Source: a virus. Taken from it: 64,000 bases of DNA. The stretch is from the IMG/VR virus record IMGVR_UViG_3300017971_000201, positions 62,001 to 126,000 of that record; one strand, 5' to 3'. The notes beneath the pieces are model-generated. The model was not told where the DNA came from. It saw only the letters and a list, made by a program, of their open reading frames with translations, and ran no database searches. Position numbers and translations under genes: made by a program. The stretch's first letter is position 1, and each line of letters opens with the position of its first letter. Positions 50,115 to 57,676 of the stretch are shown piece after piece.

Positions 50115-50208
50115 GCCGGATTCAACTCACCGGCCGGATTCCACGTGTGCCCGCCGTGTCCGGTCACCTAGTCGCCTAAGTCCAGCATCGTCGTAACCCC
50201 CATAGTCA

Positions 50209-50230
50209 CGTAGGACCATGACATCCTACG
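50209..50230. repeat. Inverted repeat in the divergent intergenic region
   Basis: CGTAGGA (50209-50215) and TCCTACG (50224-50230) with an 8-nt loop. It could be an operator or a short hairpin between the HNH block and the plus-strand operon. The 178-nt region 50168-50345 holds no gene. Confidence 0.4.
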
Positions 50231-50274
50231 GCTAGAGGCCATTCATGGCGAGCACAAGTCCAGTCGGTGGAGCT

Positions 50275-50283
50275 GGGTAGAAC
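50275..50283 (+). promoter_or_regulatory. Promoter-like motif GGGTAGAAC (plus strand)
   Basis: Identical copy, 62 nt upstream of the GTG at 50346. It precedes the conserved leader at 50299-50345, so transcription may start near 50290. Confidence 0.55.
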
Positions 50284-50298
50284 ATCCAGAGAAAAGTC

Positions 50299-50345
50299 GT
50301 GAGAACCAGGGCCGAGGTTGTTGAGAGGGTTGGAAGGAGTCAACC
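50299..50345 (+). promoter_or_regulatory. Conserved 5' leader (shared with 32062-32106)
   Basis: GTGAGAAC, then GGTTGTTGAGAGGGT, then GAAGGAG before the GTG at 50346. Same order and spacing as at 32062-32106 apart from small changes, and present nowhere else I noticed. Confidence 0.5.
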
Positions 50346-51392
50346 GTGGCACTCAGCAAGAAGACGATCAACAAGCACAACTTGAAGAGGGCCGAGGTGT
50401 TCGCAGCCAACGGCCTCGGCGACCACGACGTCGCGTTCGCTCACCCCCGGTTCCTCGGCTACGACGAGGCCGAGAACGAGTGCGCGCTCTGCGAGCACAA
50501 GCACATCAAGTGGCTGTTCGCCATTCACTTCGACAAGCCCGACACGACCACCATGCTCGGAAAGGTCGCGACCGGCTTCGTGCGCACCGAGGAGGTCACC
50601 CTCTCCCCGGTCGGCAGCAAGTGCATCACCGACTGGCTCGACGCGGTGCCCGAGTCGGCCGAGAAGCTCGAGGCGCTCAAGCGCTGGGCCAAGGAGATGG
50701 ACAAGTGCAAGGCAGCCATGAAGCTGAAGGTCTGCGAGGATCTCTGCCTCGAGCTGCTCGAGACGCGCGGTGTCCCGGTCACGGAGAACCAGACGGCCCG
50801 CGAGACCGTCTACAGCCTCTACGCCAAGACCGGCTACAAGGCCCGCTCGGTGCTCTCCTGGTACGATCGCAAGGCGCTCGCGAAGAACGCATACAACGTG
50901 GTCCAGGGAACCTGCGTGCGGAAGACCGCGCAGGACTGGATCAAGCGGCTGGAGCCGGTGCTCGACAGGCAGGCCGAGCTGGACGCGCAGAAGGCGAACG
51001 AGCCGGAGCCGGCTTCGGTGATCCAGATGGTCGAGAAGGCCGCGCCGACCCCCGCGCCGACCCCCGCGCCGACCACCGCGCCGGTCCTCGACGACGACCT
51101 GGCCGAGCTGGCGGCCGACGACGCCGAGCTGATCAACCGCTCCCGGAAGGCGTGGGACGCGGGCGCCGGCAAGCTCGACGACTACGAGCGCAACGCGATC
51201 AAGGACATCGCGCAGAAGGTCGTCAAGTTCGGCTCGTTCGCGACCGACAAGCAGCGCGGATTCTTCGAAAAGCTCGTCAAGAAGCTCGAGGCGGCGGCCA
51301 ACGGGACCGCCGAGACGGAGCCGGTCGCGGCCGTGCTCCCCGGCGAGCCCGGCTACGTGAGCGCGAGCGGAGTCGACGGGGCGCGCTACTAA
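50346..51392 (+). CDS. Unknown zinc-site protein (348 residues)
   Basis: GTG start with AAGGAG at 6 nt. N-terminal part holds C-A-L-C-E-H-K-H-I-K-W (about residue 46), a Cys/His cluster that could bind zinc, and a long helical region. Residues 230-250 are a P-T-P-A-P-T-P-A-P linker, and the C-terminus is acidic helical. First gene of a plus-strand block with its own promoter. Function unknown. Possibly early. Confidence 0.6.
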   Translation: MALSKKTINKHNLKRAEVFAANGLGDHDVAFAHPRFLGYDEAENECALCEHKHIKWLFAIHFDKPDTTTMLGKVATGFVRTEEVTLSPVGSKCITDWLDAVPESAEKLEALKRWAKEMDKCKAAMKLKVCEDLCLELLETRGVPVTENQTARETVYSLYAKTGYKARSVLSWYDRKALAKNAYNVVQGTCVRKTAQDWIKRLEPVLDRQAELDAQKANEPEPASVIQMVEKAAPTPAPTPAPTTAPVLDDDLAELAADDAELINRSRKAWDAGAGKLDDYERNAIKDIAQKVVKFGSFATDKQRGFFEKLVKKLEAAANGTAETEPVAAVLPGEPGYVSASGVDGARY

Positions 51393-51412
51393 GCGCGCTC
51401 CGAGGAGCAAGA

Positions 51413-52270
51413 GTGAGCTACAGGCGACAACGATACGTGAAGATCCCCGAAGGGTCAGACACTCCCCTGACGAAGGCGGAGTTTCTGGCCCACGTATCGC
51501 GCCTGGGCACTGATCTGGCGCTCGCGCGCTACCGCTACGAGCACACCATCTGCAAGGATCTGCCGAACCGGCAGTGCCTCGACGAGGAAGAGCACCAGCT
51601 CTGGCAGCTCGCGCACGAGTCCGCGAAGCGGCTGTGCGACCGCCACGACATGAGCGCGATCGAGAAGCTGGCCGAGATCGCGAAGCGGGAAGAGGCCGAG
51701 GCGATGGCGGAAGCCAAGCGCGAGGTCGTCTACTCCTCGGCCGTGGACAAGCTGCTCGAGGATCACAATGCGCCGGTCCGCAAGTTCGCCCTCGAGCAGC
51801 CGTCGCACGAGGTAGTTCGCCTCGCCATGGCGCTGCTGGACTACGCGGGATGCGAGGAGCGTGTTCCGGCCATCCTGAGAGAGCTGGACGACGCCCGCGA
51901 TTCGCAGCGCTACTACAACAATCGGCTGAAGACCTGGGCCAGCTGCGCCCACGCTCCACCAGTCTGGAAGTGCCCCCGGTGCGAAGGCGAGGGGCACATG
52001 GGCGGCACCAAGTATGCGAAAGACCCATGCAAGCTCTGCGACGGACGCGGCTTCGTGCTCGCCGACGCAGACAGCAAGTACGACCAGTCGCACGACTACG
52101 ACGAGTTGGACCTGACATACGAGGGTCGCCAGGCGATCAACAGAGGAGACGCCTGGACGCCGGAAGACGAAGCCAACGCCGCTGGCTACGAGTCGATCGA
52201 GGACGCCGAAGAGGACGGTTGGCAGTTACCCGACTGGTTCAATCCGACGGCTGAAGAGAAGGCAGCGTGA
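51413..52270 (+). CDS. Protein with DnaJ-like zinc ribbon (285 residues)
   Basis: GTG start with GAGGAG at 6 nt. N-terminal helical part, then C-P-R-C-E-G-E-G (about residue 187) and C-K-L-C-D-G-R-G-F, which together form the C-x-x-C-x-G-x-G zinc motifs of DnaJ/HSP40-like central domains. The C-terminal part is acidic with several Trp. A J-domain is not present, so it may serve as an RNA or protein binding zinc module rather than a chaperone. Confidence 0.6.
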   Translation: MSYRRQRYVKIPEGSDTPLTKAEFLAHVSRLGTDLALARYRYEHTICKDLPNRQCLDEEEHQLWQLAHESAKRLCDRHDMSAIEKLAEIAKREEAEAMAEAKREVVYSSAVDKLLEDHNAPVRKFALEQPSHEVVRLAMALLDYAGCEERVPAILRELDDARDSQRYYNNRLKTWASCAHAPPVWKCPRCEGEGHMGGTKYAKDPCKLCDGRGFVLADADSKYDQSHDYDELDLTYEGRQAINRGDAWTPEDEANAAGYESIEDAEEDGWQLPDWFNPTAEEKAA

Positions 52271-53070
52271 CCGAAGAGAACGACAAGCCAGCGATCACCG
52301 CAGCTACCCGCACCCAGGGCCGGCTCACGTTCCAGTACTACGGCCTCCGCCGGCACTGGACATGGACGCTCTCTCACAAGACCCGGGATCTCGTCTCCGC
52401 GATGCGCGGCGCATGGGGCAGTGACGTGGACATCGTGACGATGCTCGGCGCCGGCCCGCGCGCGCCCTATCAGGACTGGCAGCGATTCGACTCCACGTAC
52501 GAGGTCGTGGATCTCGGCCGGAACAGGAAGAAGGCCGAGGAGATCATCGCCGAGCTGAAGCGGGAGGCGAGCGCAGAGAAAGATCTCCGTGCTCACGTGG
52601 CCCGAGACCTCGCGCATGAGACCAGAGAGTCTGTGGAGGGTTTCGTGCAGCGTTGCAAGGATCTCCAGGAGTCAGTCGGTCAATCGATCTCGCGGCGCGG
52701 TCTCCTGTGGACGGCGTACGAGAAGGATCTCAACAGCGTGGCCACCACCGACTTCCAGAGAGAGTGGGCCGAGAAGCTACTCAAGGAGAAACCAGAGGGT
52801 CCGCTGATCAGCGCCCTCCGCATGGCGCTGGCCGAAGCGAAGAAGGAGCTGCTCGCTGGTGATACCGTGGGACGCAAGACCTGGAACGCGAAGGACGTCG
52901 AGCACGCCATCGCGGCCACCAAGGGTTGCGCGCTCGTCGCTTGGGTCGGGAAGCTCTCCGACTGGATCAGGGAGTGGATGAGCTGGGAAGAGGCCAAGCA
53001 GAGGGTGTCCGACCGCAAACTCGGCGTCTTAGCCAACAGGATCATCGAGAAGACCGGCGAGATCAGCTGA
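52267..53070 (+). CDS. Unknown protein, coupled to the zinc-ribbon gene
   Basis: 267 residues, GTG overlapping the previous stop (GTGA). N-terminal beta part with Y-Y-G-L-R-R-H-W-T-W and a long helical C-terminal part with charged repeats (A-H-V-A-R-D-L-A-H-E-T-R-E-S-V). No motif recognised. Third gene in the 50346 block. Confidence 0.55.
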   Translation: MTEENDKPAITAATRTQGRLTFQYYGLRRHWTWTLSHKTRDLVSAMRGAWGSDVDIVTMLGAGPRAPYQDWQRFDSTYEVVDLGRNRKKAEEIIAELKREASAEKDLRAHVARDLAHETRESVEGFVQRCKDLQESVGQSISRRGLLWTAYEKDLNSVATTDFQREWAEKLLKEKPEGPLISALRMALAEAKKELLAGDTVGRKTWNAKDVEHAIAATKGCALVAWVGKLSDWIREWMSWEEAKQRVSDRKLGVLANRIIEKTGEIS

Positions 53071-53076
53071 GGCCGG

Positions 53077-53085
53077 TGGTAGAAC
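53077..53085 (+). promoter_or_regulatory. Promoter-like motif, variant TGGTAGAAC
   Basis: Plus-strand copy, 15 nt before the ATG at 53101, followed by AGGAG. Differs from the consensus in the first base. Confidence 0.5.
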
Positions 53086-53100
53086 TCGGTAGGAGAGCAG

Positions 53101-53493
53101 ATGGGTAGGGACAAGAACTGGAGCGAGGCCAACGAGTTTGAGGCTGCCCCGTGCCCGATGCCGGCATGCGATGGCCATCTGGCCGCGCTCTACAGCGTCA
53201 CCATGTCGGCGCCCTACCCATGGGAGCAGGTCGGCTTCACGAAGTCGTCGATCAAGACCTCTCGCGTGCAGATCGTGGCCGCCGCCTGGGAGCTGGCCCA
53301 GCCCTTCTGCCCGAGCTGCGGCTGGCGCGAGCGCGAGCGGCGGGAGAGCGCCAAGAGCGAGGCGATCTTGCGGTTGATGCGGGCGCTCATCCTGCGTGGC
53401 GTGAGCGCGGCCGAGATCCAGGCGATCGTCGGCGATTCGACCAGCACGATCGACGTGATGGCCGCGACTCACCCCGATCCGAGCGACGACTAG
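53101..53493 (+). CDS. Zinc-site protein, unknown (130 residues)
   Basis: ATG with AGGAG upstream. Two Cys pairs: C-P-M-P-A-C near residue 18 and C-P-S-C-G near 72, likely a split zinc ribbon. C-terminal helix R-A-L-I-L-R-G-V-S-A-A-E-I-Q-A-I-V looks like a helix-turn-helix. Could be a small transcription regulator. It ends 4 nt inside the convergent Nudix gene. Confidence 0.55.
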   Translation: MGRDKNWSEANEFEAAPCPMPACDGHLAALYSVTMSAPYPWEQVGFTKSSIKTSRVQIVAAAWELAQPFCPSCGWRERERRESAKSEAILRLMRALILRGVSAAEIQAIVGDSTSTIDVMAATHPDPSDD

Positions 53494-54965
53494 CTGCCTC
53501 CGTAGAGCTTCCAGATCGGGTAGCTCTTGTAGCTGGTCTGCTTCTTCTGCGGCGGCCACTGCTTCAGCGGCTCGTGCTTCGTCGGCTTCTTGGGGACCGG
53601 CGAGATGACGATCCGGCTCGGGCCGACTGACGCGCCTGACTTCCCGATGGGCACCGTCTTCGGCTTGACCGGCGTCCGCAGCGCCGAGATCGGAAGCGGC
53701 TTCTTCACATCGCCGACCGGCTTCCACATCCGCTTGATGACTGGGAGCAGCTTCTCGACAACCTCTTCCATCCGGTAGCTCCGCTTGATCGCGGCACGCA
53801 GTGGGATCCACTCGGAGCGCGCCATCTCATGGTCGGTCCCCGCGCCGGGTTTCCCGCCAGTGCGCCTCATCACGAAGTAGTGCGTCGTGTTCTCCCAGCG
53901 GAAGGCCATCGTCCTGATCTCATCGGCCTGGGAGTCGATGAACTTGGCCTCCTTCGGATACTGCTCCTTCAGCAGCTTCAGGACGAGTGGCAGGTCGTAC
54001 TTGCCGAGATCACCGAACTTGCTCTTGGTGACGTGCGCCTTGCTGTTCGCGACCTTCGCGTGAACACCGCTCTCCTCCTTGACCTCGCGGGACGCGCCTT
54101 TGGTCAGACCCTCGCCGATGTCGAGGCCCCCCTTCGGAAACACCCAGTAGGTGCCGTACTTGGGAGCGACCTGGCAGGCCAGGACTGGCAGCTCCCAGAG
54201 ATCTGGACCCTCGAGCGTCCTGAAGACGATCCCACCGGCCGCGACGCGTGGGATGTACGACACCTTCTTCTTGAAGCCGTCCACCAGATCGCGGAGCTTC
54301 TGCTGCTCGGGCGAGAGCTTCGTCTTCTTCGGTGGCAGATTCCTCGACGACTTCTTGCCGCCGCCCACGCCCCACCAGCCGGTCTGCTGAATGTCCTCGT
54401 CGCCCCAGCTGACTCCGGCGAACGGGTCGTCTGCGATGGCCTTCTTCCACGCCTTCGATGACAGCTTGCTGCCACCGCCCCGGCCCTTCTGCTTCTCCTT
54501 CGACTTCTGGCCCTTCCTCCGGTAGTGGGCCACGCCCAGCTTGACCAGGAGCTTCATCCGCTCCTCGTCGTTGCCCACCCAGGCGGCTGTGTGCGGCAGG
54601 TCTCCCTTGCGGCCGGCGCGCTCGAGGTGGCGCTTGAGGTTGCCGTCGGTGATGTAGATCCGATCGAGCGCCCAGCGGCCGACCTCGGTCTCGACGAAGC
54701 TCGGCACACGGAGCTTCTTCGGCCTCGCCTTCTTGCCGGCACCTCCACCGAACTTGCCTCCGGCCTCGAGCCACGCCTTCCAGGTGACGCCGGGCGGCTT
54801 GACGCCCTTCTTGAGCGCCTCCTTGGTGATCTCACCCGACTTGCCGGCCGGCGTCTTGTGACGTGGCACCGGCTTGAGCGGCTTGAGAGGGCGGCGGCGG
54901 CCGGAGCGACCAGTCTTTCCCCGGTAAGCCTCGAGCAGCGTGGTCAGCGTGGTCAGCGTGGTCAT
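53490..54965 (-). CDS. Nudix hydrolase with long N-terminal extension
   Basis: 491 residues. Residues about 279-301 carry a perfect Nudix box (G-x5-E-x7-R-E-V-x-E-E-x-G-V), the signature of hydrolases of nucleoside diphosphates linked to another group. The first 250 residues are basic, Lys/Gly-rich and probably an extra domain (contains K-A-W-L-E-A-G-G-K-F-G-G-G-A-G-K and L-K-R-H-L-E-R-A-G-R-K-G). The C-terminal tail is basic with Pro. Starts with three ACC-ACG-type codon repeats. Substrate unknown; could act on NAD-derived, capped RNA or dinucleotide molecules. Confidence 0.75.
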   Translation of the reverse strand: MTTLTTLTTLLEAYRGKTGRSGRRRPLKPLKPVPRHKTPAGKSGEITKEALKKGVKPPGVTWKAWLEAGGKFGGGAGKKARPKKLRVPSFVETEVGRWALDRIYITDGNLKRHLERAGRKGDLPHTAAWVGNDEERMKLLVKLGVAHYRRKGQKSKEKQKGRGGGSKLSSKAWKKAIADDPFAGVSWGDEDIQQTGWWGVGGGKKSSRNLPPKKTKLSPEQQKLRDLVDGFKKKVSYIPRVAAGGIVFRTLEGPDLWELPVLACQVAPKYGTYWVFPKGGLDIGEGLTKGASREVKEESGVHAKVANSKAHVTKSKFGDLGKYDLPLVLKLLKEQYPKEAKFIDSQADEIRTMAFRWENTTHYFVMRRTGGKPGAGTDHEMARSEWIPLRAAIKRSYRMEEVVEKLLPVIKRMWKPVGDVKKPLPISALRTPVKPKTVPIGKSGASVGPSRIVISPVPKKPTKHEPLKQWPPQKKQTSYKSYPIWKLYGGS

Positions 54966-54972
54966 GCTCGCG

Positions 54973-54978
54973 ATTCTA
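54973..54978 (-). promoter_or_regulatory. -10-like TAGAAT before the Nudix gene
   Basis: TAGAAT on the minus strand, 7 nt before the ATG at 54965, with no ribosome binding site between. A leaderless-type start. Confidence 0.4.
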
Positions 54979-55005
54979 ACGATCGGCGGGCTCGCGTGCG
55001 ATCGT

Positions 55006-55521
55006 CTAGCCCCACCGCTTCTTCAGCTTGGCGTTCATCGGGTGCTCGATCGAGGTCTTCAGGAGACGGCTCACGCCGCTCCCGTCCCACTTGGAGCCCC
55101 GGCGCGTGCGGAGGAGCCGACCGTTCAGGTCGGCAGCGATCTGCTCGTGGGTCCATCCCTTCTTCTTCCCCTTGAGGATCCACCGCATGACGTCCTGCTC
55201 TTCCTTGGCGACCACGACACGCTCGCCGTGACGTCGCCAACCGAAGGGCGGTGTCCCGAAGGGAACGTAGCCCTCCGGCCAAGGACGATCGTCATTCTTC
55301 TTTTCCTTCTCCTTCGGGCCGGCCTCCGGTGCGCTACCGGCGTCCTCACTCGCCAGCGCCTCGTGCTCGTCCGGGGCAGCGATCACGAAGTTCTCGGGCA
55401 GGTGCGGCACCATCGGCAGGACGGTGCTGAGACGAATGCGAAGATCGTGGCAGCAGTCATCGTCGGGCAGATGCAGAAGGATCAGCTCCATCTCGTCTGC
55501 GTCGAGCTTCAGGAAAGGCAT
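55006..55521 (-). CDS. Recombinase-domain-only protein (serine-recombinase DNA-binding domain)
   Basis: 171 residues, ATG with AGGAGG at 8 nt. The C-terminal half (residues about 95-165: P-P-F-G-W-R-R-H-G-E-R-V and Q-I-A-A-D-L-N-G-R-L-L-R-T-R-R-G-S-K-W-D-G-S-G-V) matches the Recombinase domain that follows the catalytic domain in large serine recombinases. There is no catalytic serine domain in the protein; the N-terminal half is acidic and unrelated. It may compete with a recombinase for DNA, or bind DNA as a regulator. Confidence 0.6.
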   Translation of the reverse strand: MPFLKLDADEMELILLHLPDDDCCHDLRIRLSTVLPMVPHLPENFVIAAPDEHEALASEDAGSAPEAGPKEKEKKNDDRPWPEGYVPFGTPPFGWRRHGERVVVAKEEQDVMRWILKGKKKGWTHEQIAADLNGRLLRTRRGSKWDGSGVSRLLKTSIEHPMNAKLKKRWG

Positions 55522-55541
55522 GGGTCGAACCTCCTGGTGTG

Positions 55542-55550
55542 GTTCTACCC
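55542..55550 (-). promoter_or_regulatory. Promoter-like motif GGGTAGAAC (minus strand)
   Basis: Minus-strand copy about 20 nt upstream of the ATG at 55521, followed by AGGAGG. It lies at the very end of the neighbouring upstream gene. Confidence 0.55.
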
Positions 55551-55748
55551 GGCGTTTCCACACTCCCGGACGTCGATCAGCTTCCTCAGCGCGCGGAAGG
55601 ACTCGCGGCGAGGGTTGATGCCGAGGCGCAGAACCGATCGCGCGACGGCCATCATCTTGGTGCTCCCGTGAGCGAAGACCTCGTCCCGGAAGAACTGGGG
55701 CGTCTTCTCGTCGAGGTGCGTCAGGGCGATCAGGTAGTCCGGCTGCAT
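55545..55748 (-). CDS. Small unknown protein
   Basis: 67 residues, ATG with AGGAG. Helical, basic, with M-M-A-V-A-R-S-V-L-R-L-G-I-N-P-R-R-E-S-F. A diverged GGGTAAGAG variant precedes it. Function unknown. Confidence 0.55.
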   Translation of the reverse strand: MQPDYLIALTHLDEKTPQFFRDEVFAHGSTKMMAVARSVLRLGINPRRESFRALRKLIDVRECGNAG

Positions 55749-55837
55749 GGTTCTCCTGCTCTTACCCTAGACACCCGACACCAGACGTGCCCGTCACCCG
55801 ATCGCAAGTTGCCTACAAGTCGGCTTGTGACAAGGAC

Positions 55838-56236
55838 TTACGTCTCAGATTCGCCGGACAGCCCACGGCGCGGCCACGGCCGGCGGAGCGCGTCGAGTAT
55901 CTGCTGCCGGCCGGTCAGCGGCCCCTCGTGTTCCGGCTCGTGCTCGGGCTCCGGCTCGGGCTCCGGCTCGGGCTCTGGGACCGGCCGCCTCCGACGACGT
56001 CTACAAGCCGGAGGACTCAGCTTGGGCAGCTCCCTGGGATGTTCCTTGTGGATCGGAAGCACCGCCGACTCGTACTCCTCCCACGTGTGACCGCCCGTGT
56101 GGATTACCCGCAGGAAGTCGGTGTAGATCGAACGCTCTTTGCGTCGGTACTTCTCCCAGATCCGCGTACAGTGCTCGTTAACGGCGTACTCGCCGTAGGC
56201 CCGGCGGGCAACCAGCTCCTTCTCGTGGTCGGTCAT
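55838..56236 (-). CDS. Unknown protein with Pro-Glu repeats
   Basis: 132 residues, ATG overlapping the previous stop (ATGA). The first 75 residues are helical (Y-A-V-N-E-H-C-T-R-I-W-E-K-Y-R-R-K). The C-terminal half contains a Cys-Arg-rich patch (A-C-R-R-R-R-R-R) and a P-E-P-E-P-E-P run. The Pro-Glu repeat may act as an extended spacer. Unrecognised otherwise. Confidence 0.55.
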   Translation of the reverse strand: MTDHEKELVARRAYGEYAVNEHCTRIWEKYRRKERSIYTDFLRVIHTGGHTWEEYESAVLPIHKEHPRELPKLSPPACRRRRRRPVPEPEPEPEPEPEHEPEHEGPLTGRQQILDALRRPWPRRGLSGESET

Positions 56237-56604
56237 CGGTAAGGATCGATCCCGACCTCGCCGTAGCGCGTGCTGACGAACCCGTCGCGCCCGCACGTGA
56301 GCGACTCTCGCTCCGCGCGTCTGAGGAGATCGCCGAGCCGGTCGACGACGCTCGCGTTCGGATCAGGGATGATGGTGAGGCCGAGCTGGAGGAAGATCTC
56401 GCCGCCCTCGCGCTCGTCAACCGAACCGCACTGCAAGTAGACCTCGCCCTCCGGCTTGACCACCGAGCCAAACAGCGTTCGCACCAGGTCGCGGATCGTG
56501 CGATCCGGCGAGAACGACTTCGGCTTAGGCTCCGGCTGCGTCAGAGGAGTCTGCTGCCTCACCCCCTTCTTCCGCCTCGCCTTCTTCCGCTTCTTCCGCG
56601 CCAT
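56233..56604 (-). CDS. Unknown protein, basic N-terminus
   Basis: 123 residues. The start is highly basic (M-A-R-K-K-R-K-K-A-R-R-K-K). Residues 40-100 read as a small alpha/beta domain with L-F-G-S-V-V-K-P-E-G-E-V-Y-L-Q-C-G. Overlaps the upstream gene by 80 nt in another frame, which is large; the real start could be further in. No family known. Confidence 0.45.
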   Translation of the reverse strand: MARKKRKKARRKKGVRQQTPLTQPEPKPKSFSPDRTIRDLVRTLFGSVVKPEGEVYLQCGSVDEREGGEIFLQLGLTIIPDPNASVVDRLGDLLRRAERESLTCGRDGFVSTRYGEVGIDPYR

Positions 56605-57043
56605 CGAGGTAGACCGCCTTTCGAGCCCTCGCCACCGCCGCCTCGGCCACGCGGAGAGCCTGTTCCATGTTCAGCACGGCCGCTTCGGCCTGCTTCACAC
56701 GTCGGTCGATATAGAGAACCGTCGCCATCTCCTTGGCCGACATGATCTCAGCTGAGAACAAGCCGGCCGCAGCTATCCGATCTGGGTTCATGCCCTTCCA
56801 TCGCCGGAGACGGTCGATCTCTTCCAGCATGATCAGCCATCCGTGGACCGTCAACGAGCGCGTTTTCCCCTTCTGCTGTCCGACTGCGGCCATCGAATCG
56901 AACATGACCTTCTTCTGGATCGCGTAGTCGTCGCCGCTCCAGCCGCGAGGTGGAGCGTAGTGCTGGTAGGCCGCGTGAAACAGGTCGTCGAGCAGCAGTC
57001 GCCAGGTCTTGATGCCGAGTGTGATCGCAACGGTCACGGTCAC
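56525..57043 (-). CDS. Unknown protein with acidic tail
   Basis: 172 residues, GTG start overlapping the previous stop (GTGA). N-terminal alpha-helical part with W-R-L-L-L-D-D-L-F-H-A-A-Y-Q-H-Y, a middle M-L-E-E-I-D-R-L-R-R-W helix, and an acidic E-E-A-E-E-G-E-A-E-E-G tail. Not recognised. Part of the same operon as the 57040 gene. Confidence 0.5.
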   Translation of the reverse strand: MTVTVAITLGIKTWRLLLDDLFHAAYQHYAPPRGWSGDDYAIQKKVMFDSMAAVGQQKGKTRSLTVHGWLIMLEEIDRLRRWKGMNPDRIAAAGLFSAEIMSAKEMATVLYIDRRVKQAEAAVLNMEQALRVAEAAVARARKAVYLDGAEEAEEGEAEEGGEAADSSDAAGA

Positions 57044-57627
57044 GCGTCATCGCCCTCGGTCTCGGTCTCGGTCTCGCCGAGCTGCTCGCGGATGGCCTTC
57101 ATGTACCAGATGTTCTTGATCTCGTCGTCGGTGATCTCACGCACATCGTCAGGCGACTTGATCGGTCCCCAGAAGGAGCCACATCCGAAGAAGATCTTGC
57201 CGAGCGACGGTACGAAGATCGCCGGGTTGCCGTGTCCCAGGCTGATCTGAAGGAGTCCGGTGACGTCGTCGTGCCGGAGGCTCATGCCGATCGGCAGATC
57301 GCCCAGGAGGATGCCGAAGAAGGTCTTGCCCTCGTACTCCTTTCGACACGACCGGACACTGACGAAAGTCCCCGGCTTGCGGAGGCCGCGCCCATGCTCG
57401 TCCAGCCACTCCATCAGCAAGTTCTCGGCCATGATCCCGGTAACCTCGATGGGGAACCGGAACTCCTGGGACGGGCGGCTGCCGACCTCGGCCATCTCGC
57501 CTTCGATGGTCTCGGGATCGACCTCGCCGAGGAGGCTCTCGCAGAGCACGCGGTGCGCCTCCTCAGCCTGCTGGATTCGGTAGAGGCTGGCCATGATCCG
57601 CTCGCGGGGAGAGAGTTCGTCCGACAT
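57040..57627 (-). CDS. Unknown protein, promoter-proximal
   Basis: 195 residues from the ATG that follows AGGAGG. Alpha/beta protein with F-R-F-P-I-E-V-T-G-I-M and Y-E-G-K-T-F-F-G-I-L-L-G-D-L-P-I-G. The end is acidic. Preceded by a GGGTAGAAC motif and a five-codon mini-ORF (57636-57653) whose stop overlaps the AGGAGG. No family recognised. Confidence 0.55.
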   Translation of the reverse strand: MSDELSPRERIMASLYRIQQAEEAHRVLCESLLGEVDPETIEGEMAEVGSRPSQEFRFPIEVTGIMAENLLMEWLDEHGRGLRKPGTFVSVRSCRKEYEGKTFFGILLGDLPIGMSLRHDDVTGLLQISLGHGNPAIFVPSLGKIFFGCGSFWGPIKSPDDVREITDDEIKNIWYMKAIREQLGETETETEGDDA

Positions 57628-57635
57628 CGATCCTC

Positions 57636-57653
57636 CTAGAGCGCCTCGCTCAC
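57636..57653 (-). CDS. Five-codon leader ORF, leaderless
   Basis: GTG, AGC, GAG, GCG, CTC, TAG. The GTG is exactly 6 nt after the TAGAAC core of the promoter-like motif at 57660-57668, and the TAG overlaps the AGGAGG of the next gene (TAGGAGG). This layout could give translational coupling or attenuation of the next gene. Existence is inferred from spacing. Confidence 0.35.
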   Translation of the reverse strand: MSEAL

Positions 57654-57659
57654 GGTGGC

Positions 57660-57668
57660 GTTCTACCC
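57660..57668 (-). promoter_or_regulatory. Promoter-like motif GGGTAGAAC (minus strand)
   Basis: Minus-strand copy upstream of the 57040-57627 gene. TAGAAC is followed by 6 nt and a GTG (mini-ORF). Confidence 0.55.
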
Positions 57669-57676
57669 TCGTTCGC

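Noticed and set aside
54939-54963. Three 9-bp direct repeats at the Nudix start
   Set aside because: They code Thr-Leu-Thr repeats in frame at the N-terminus; too short for an iteron.
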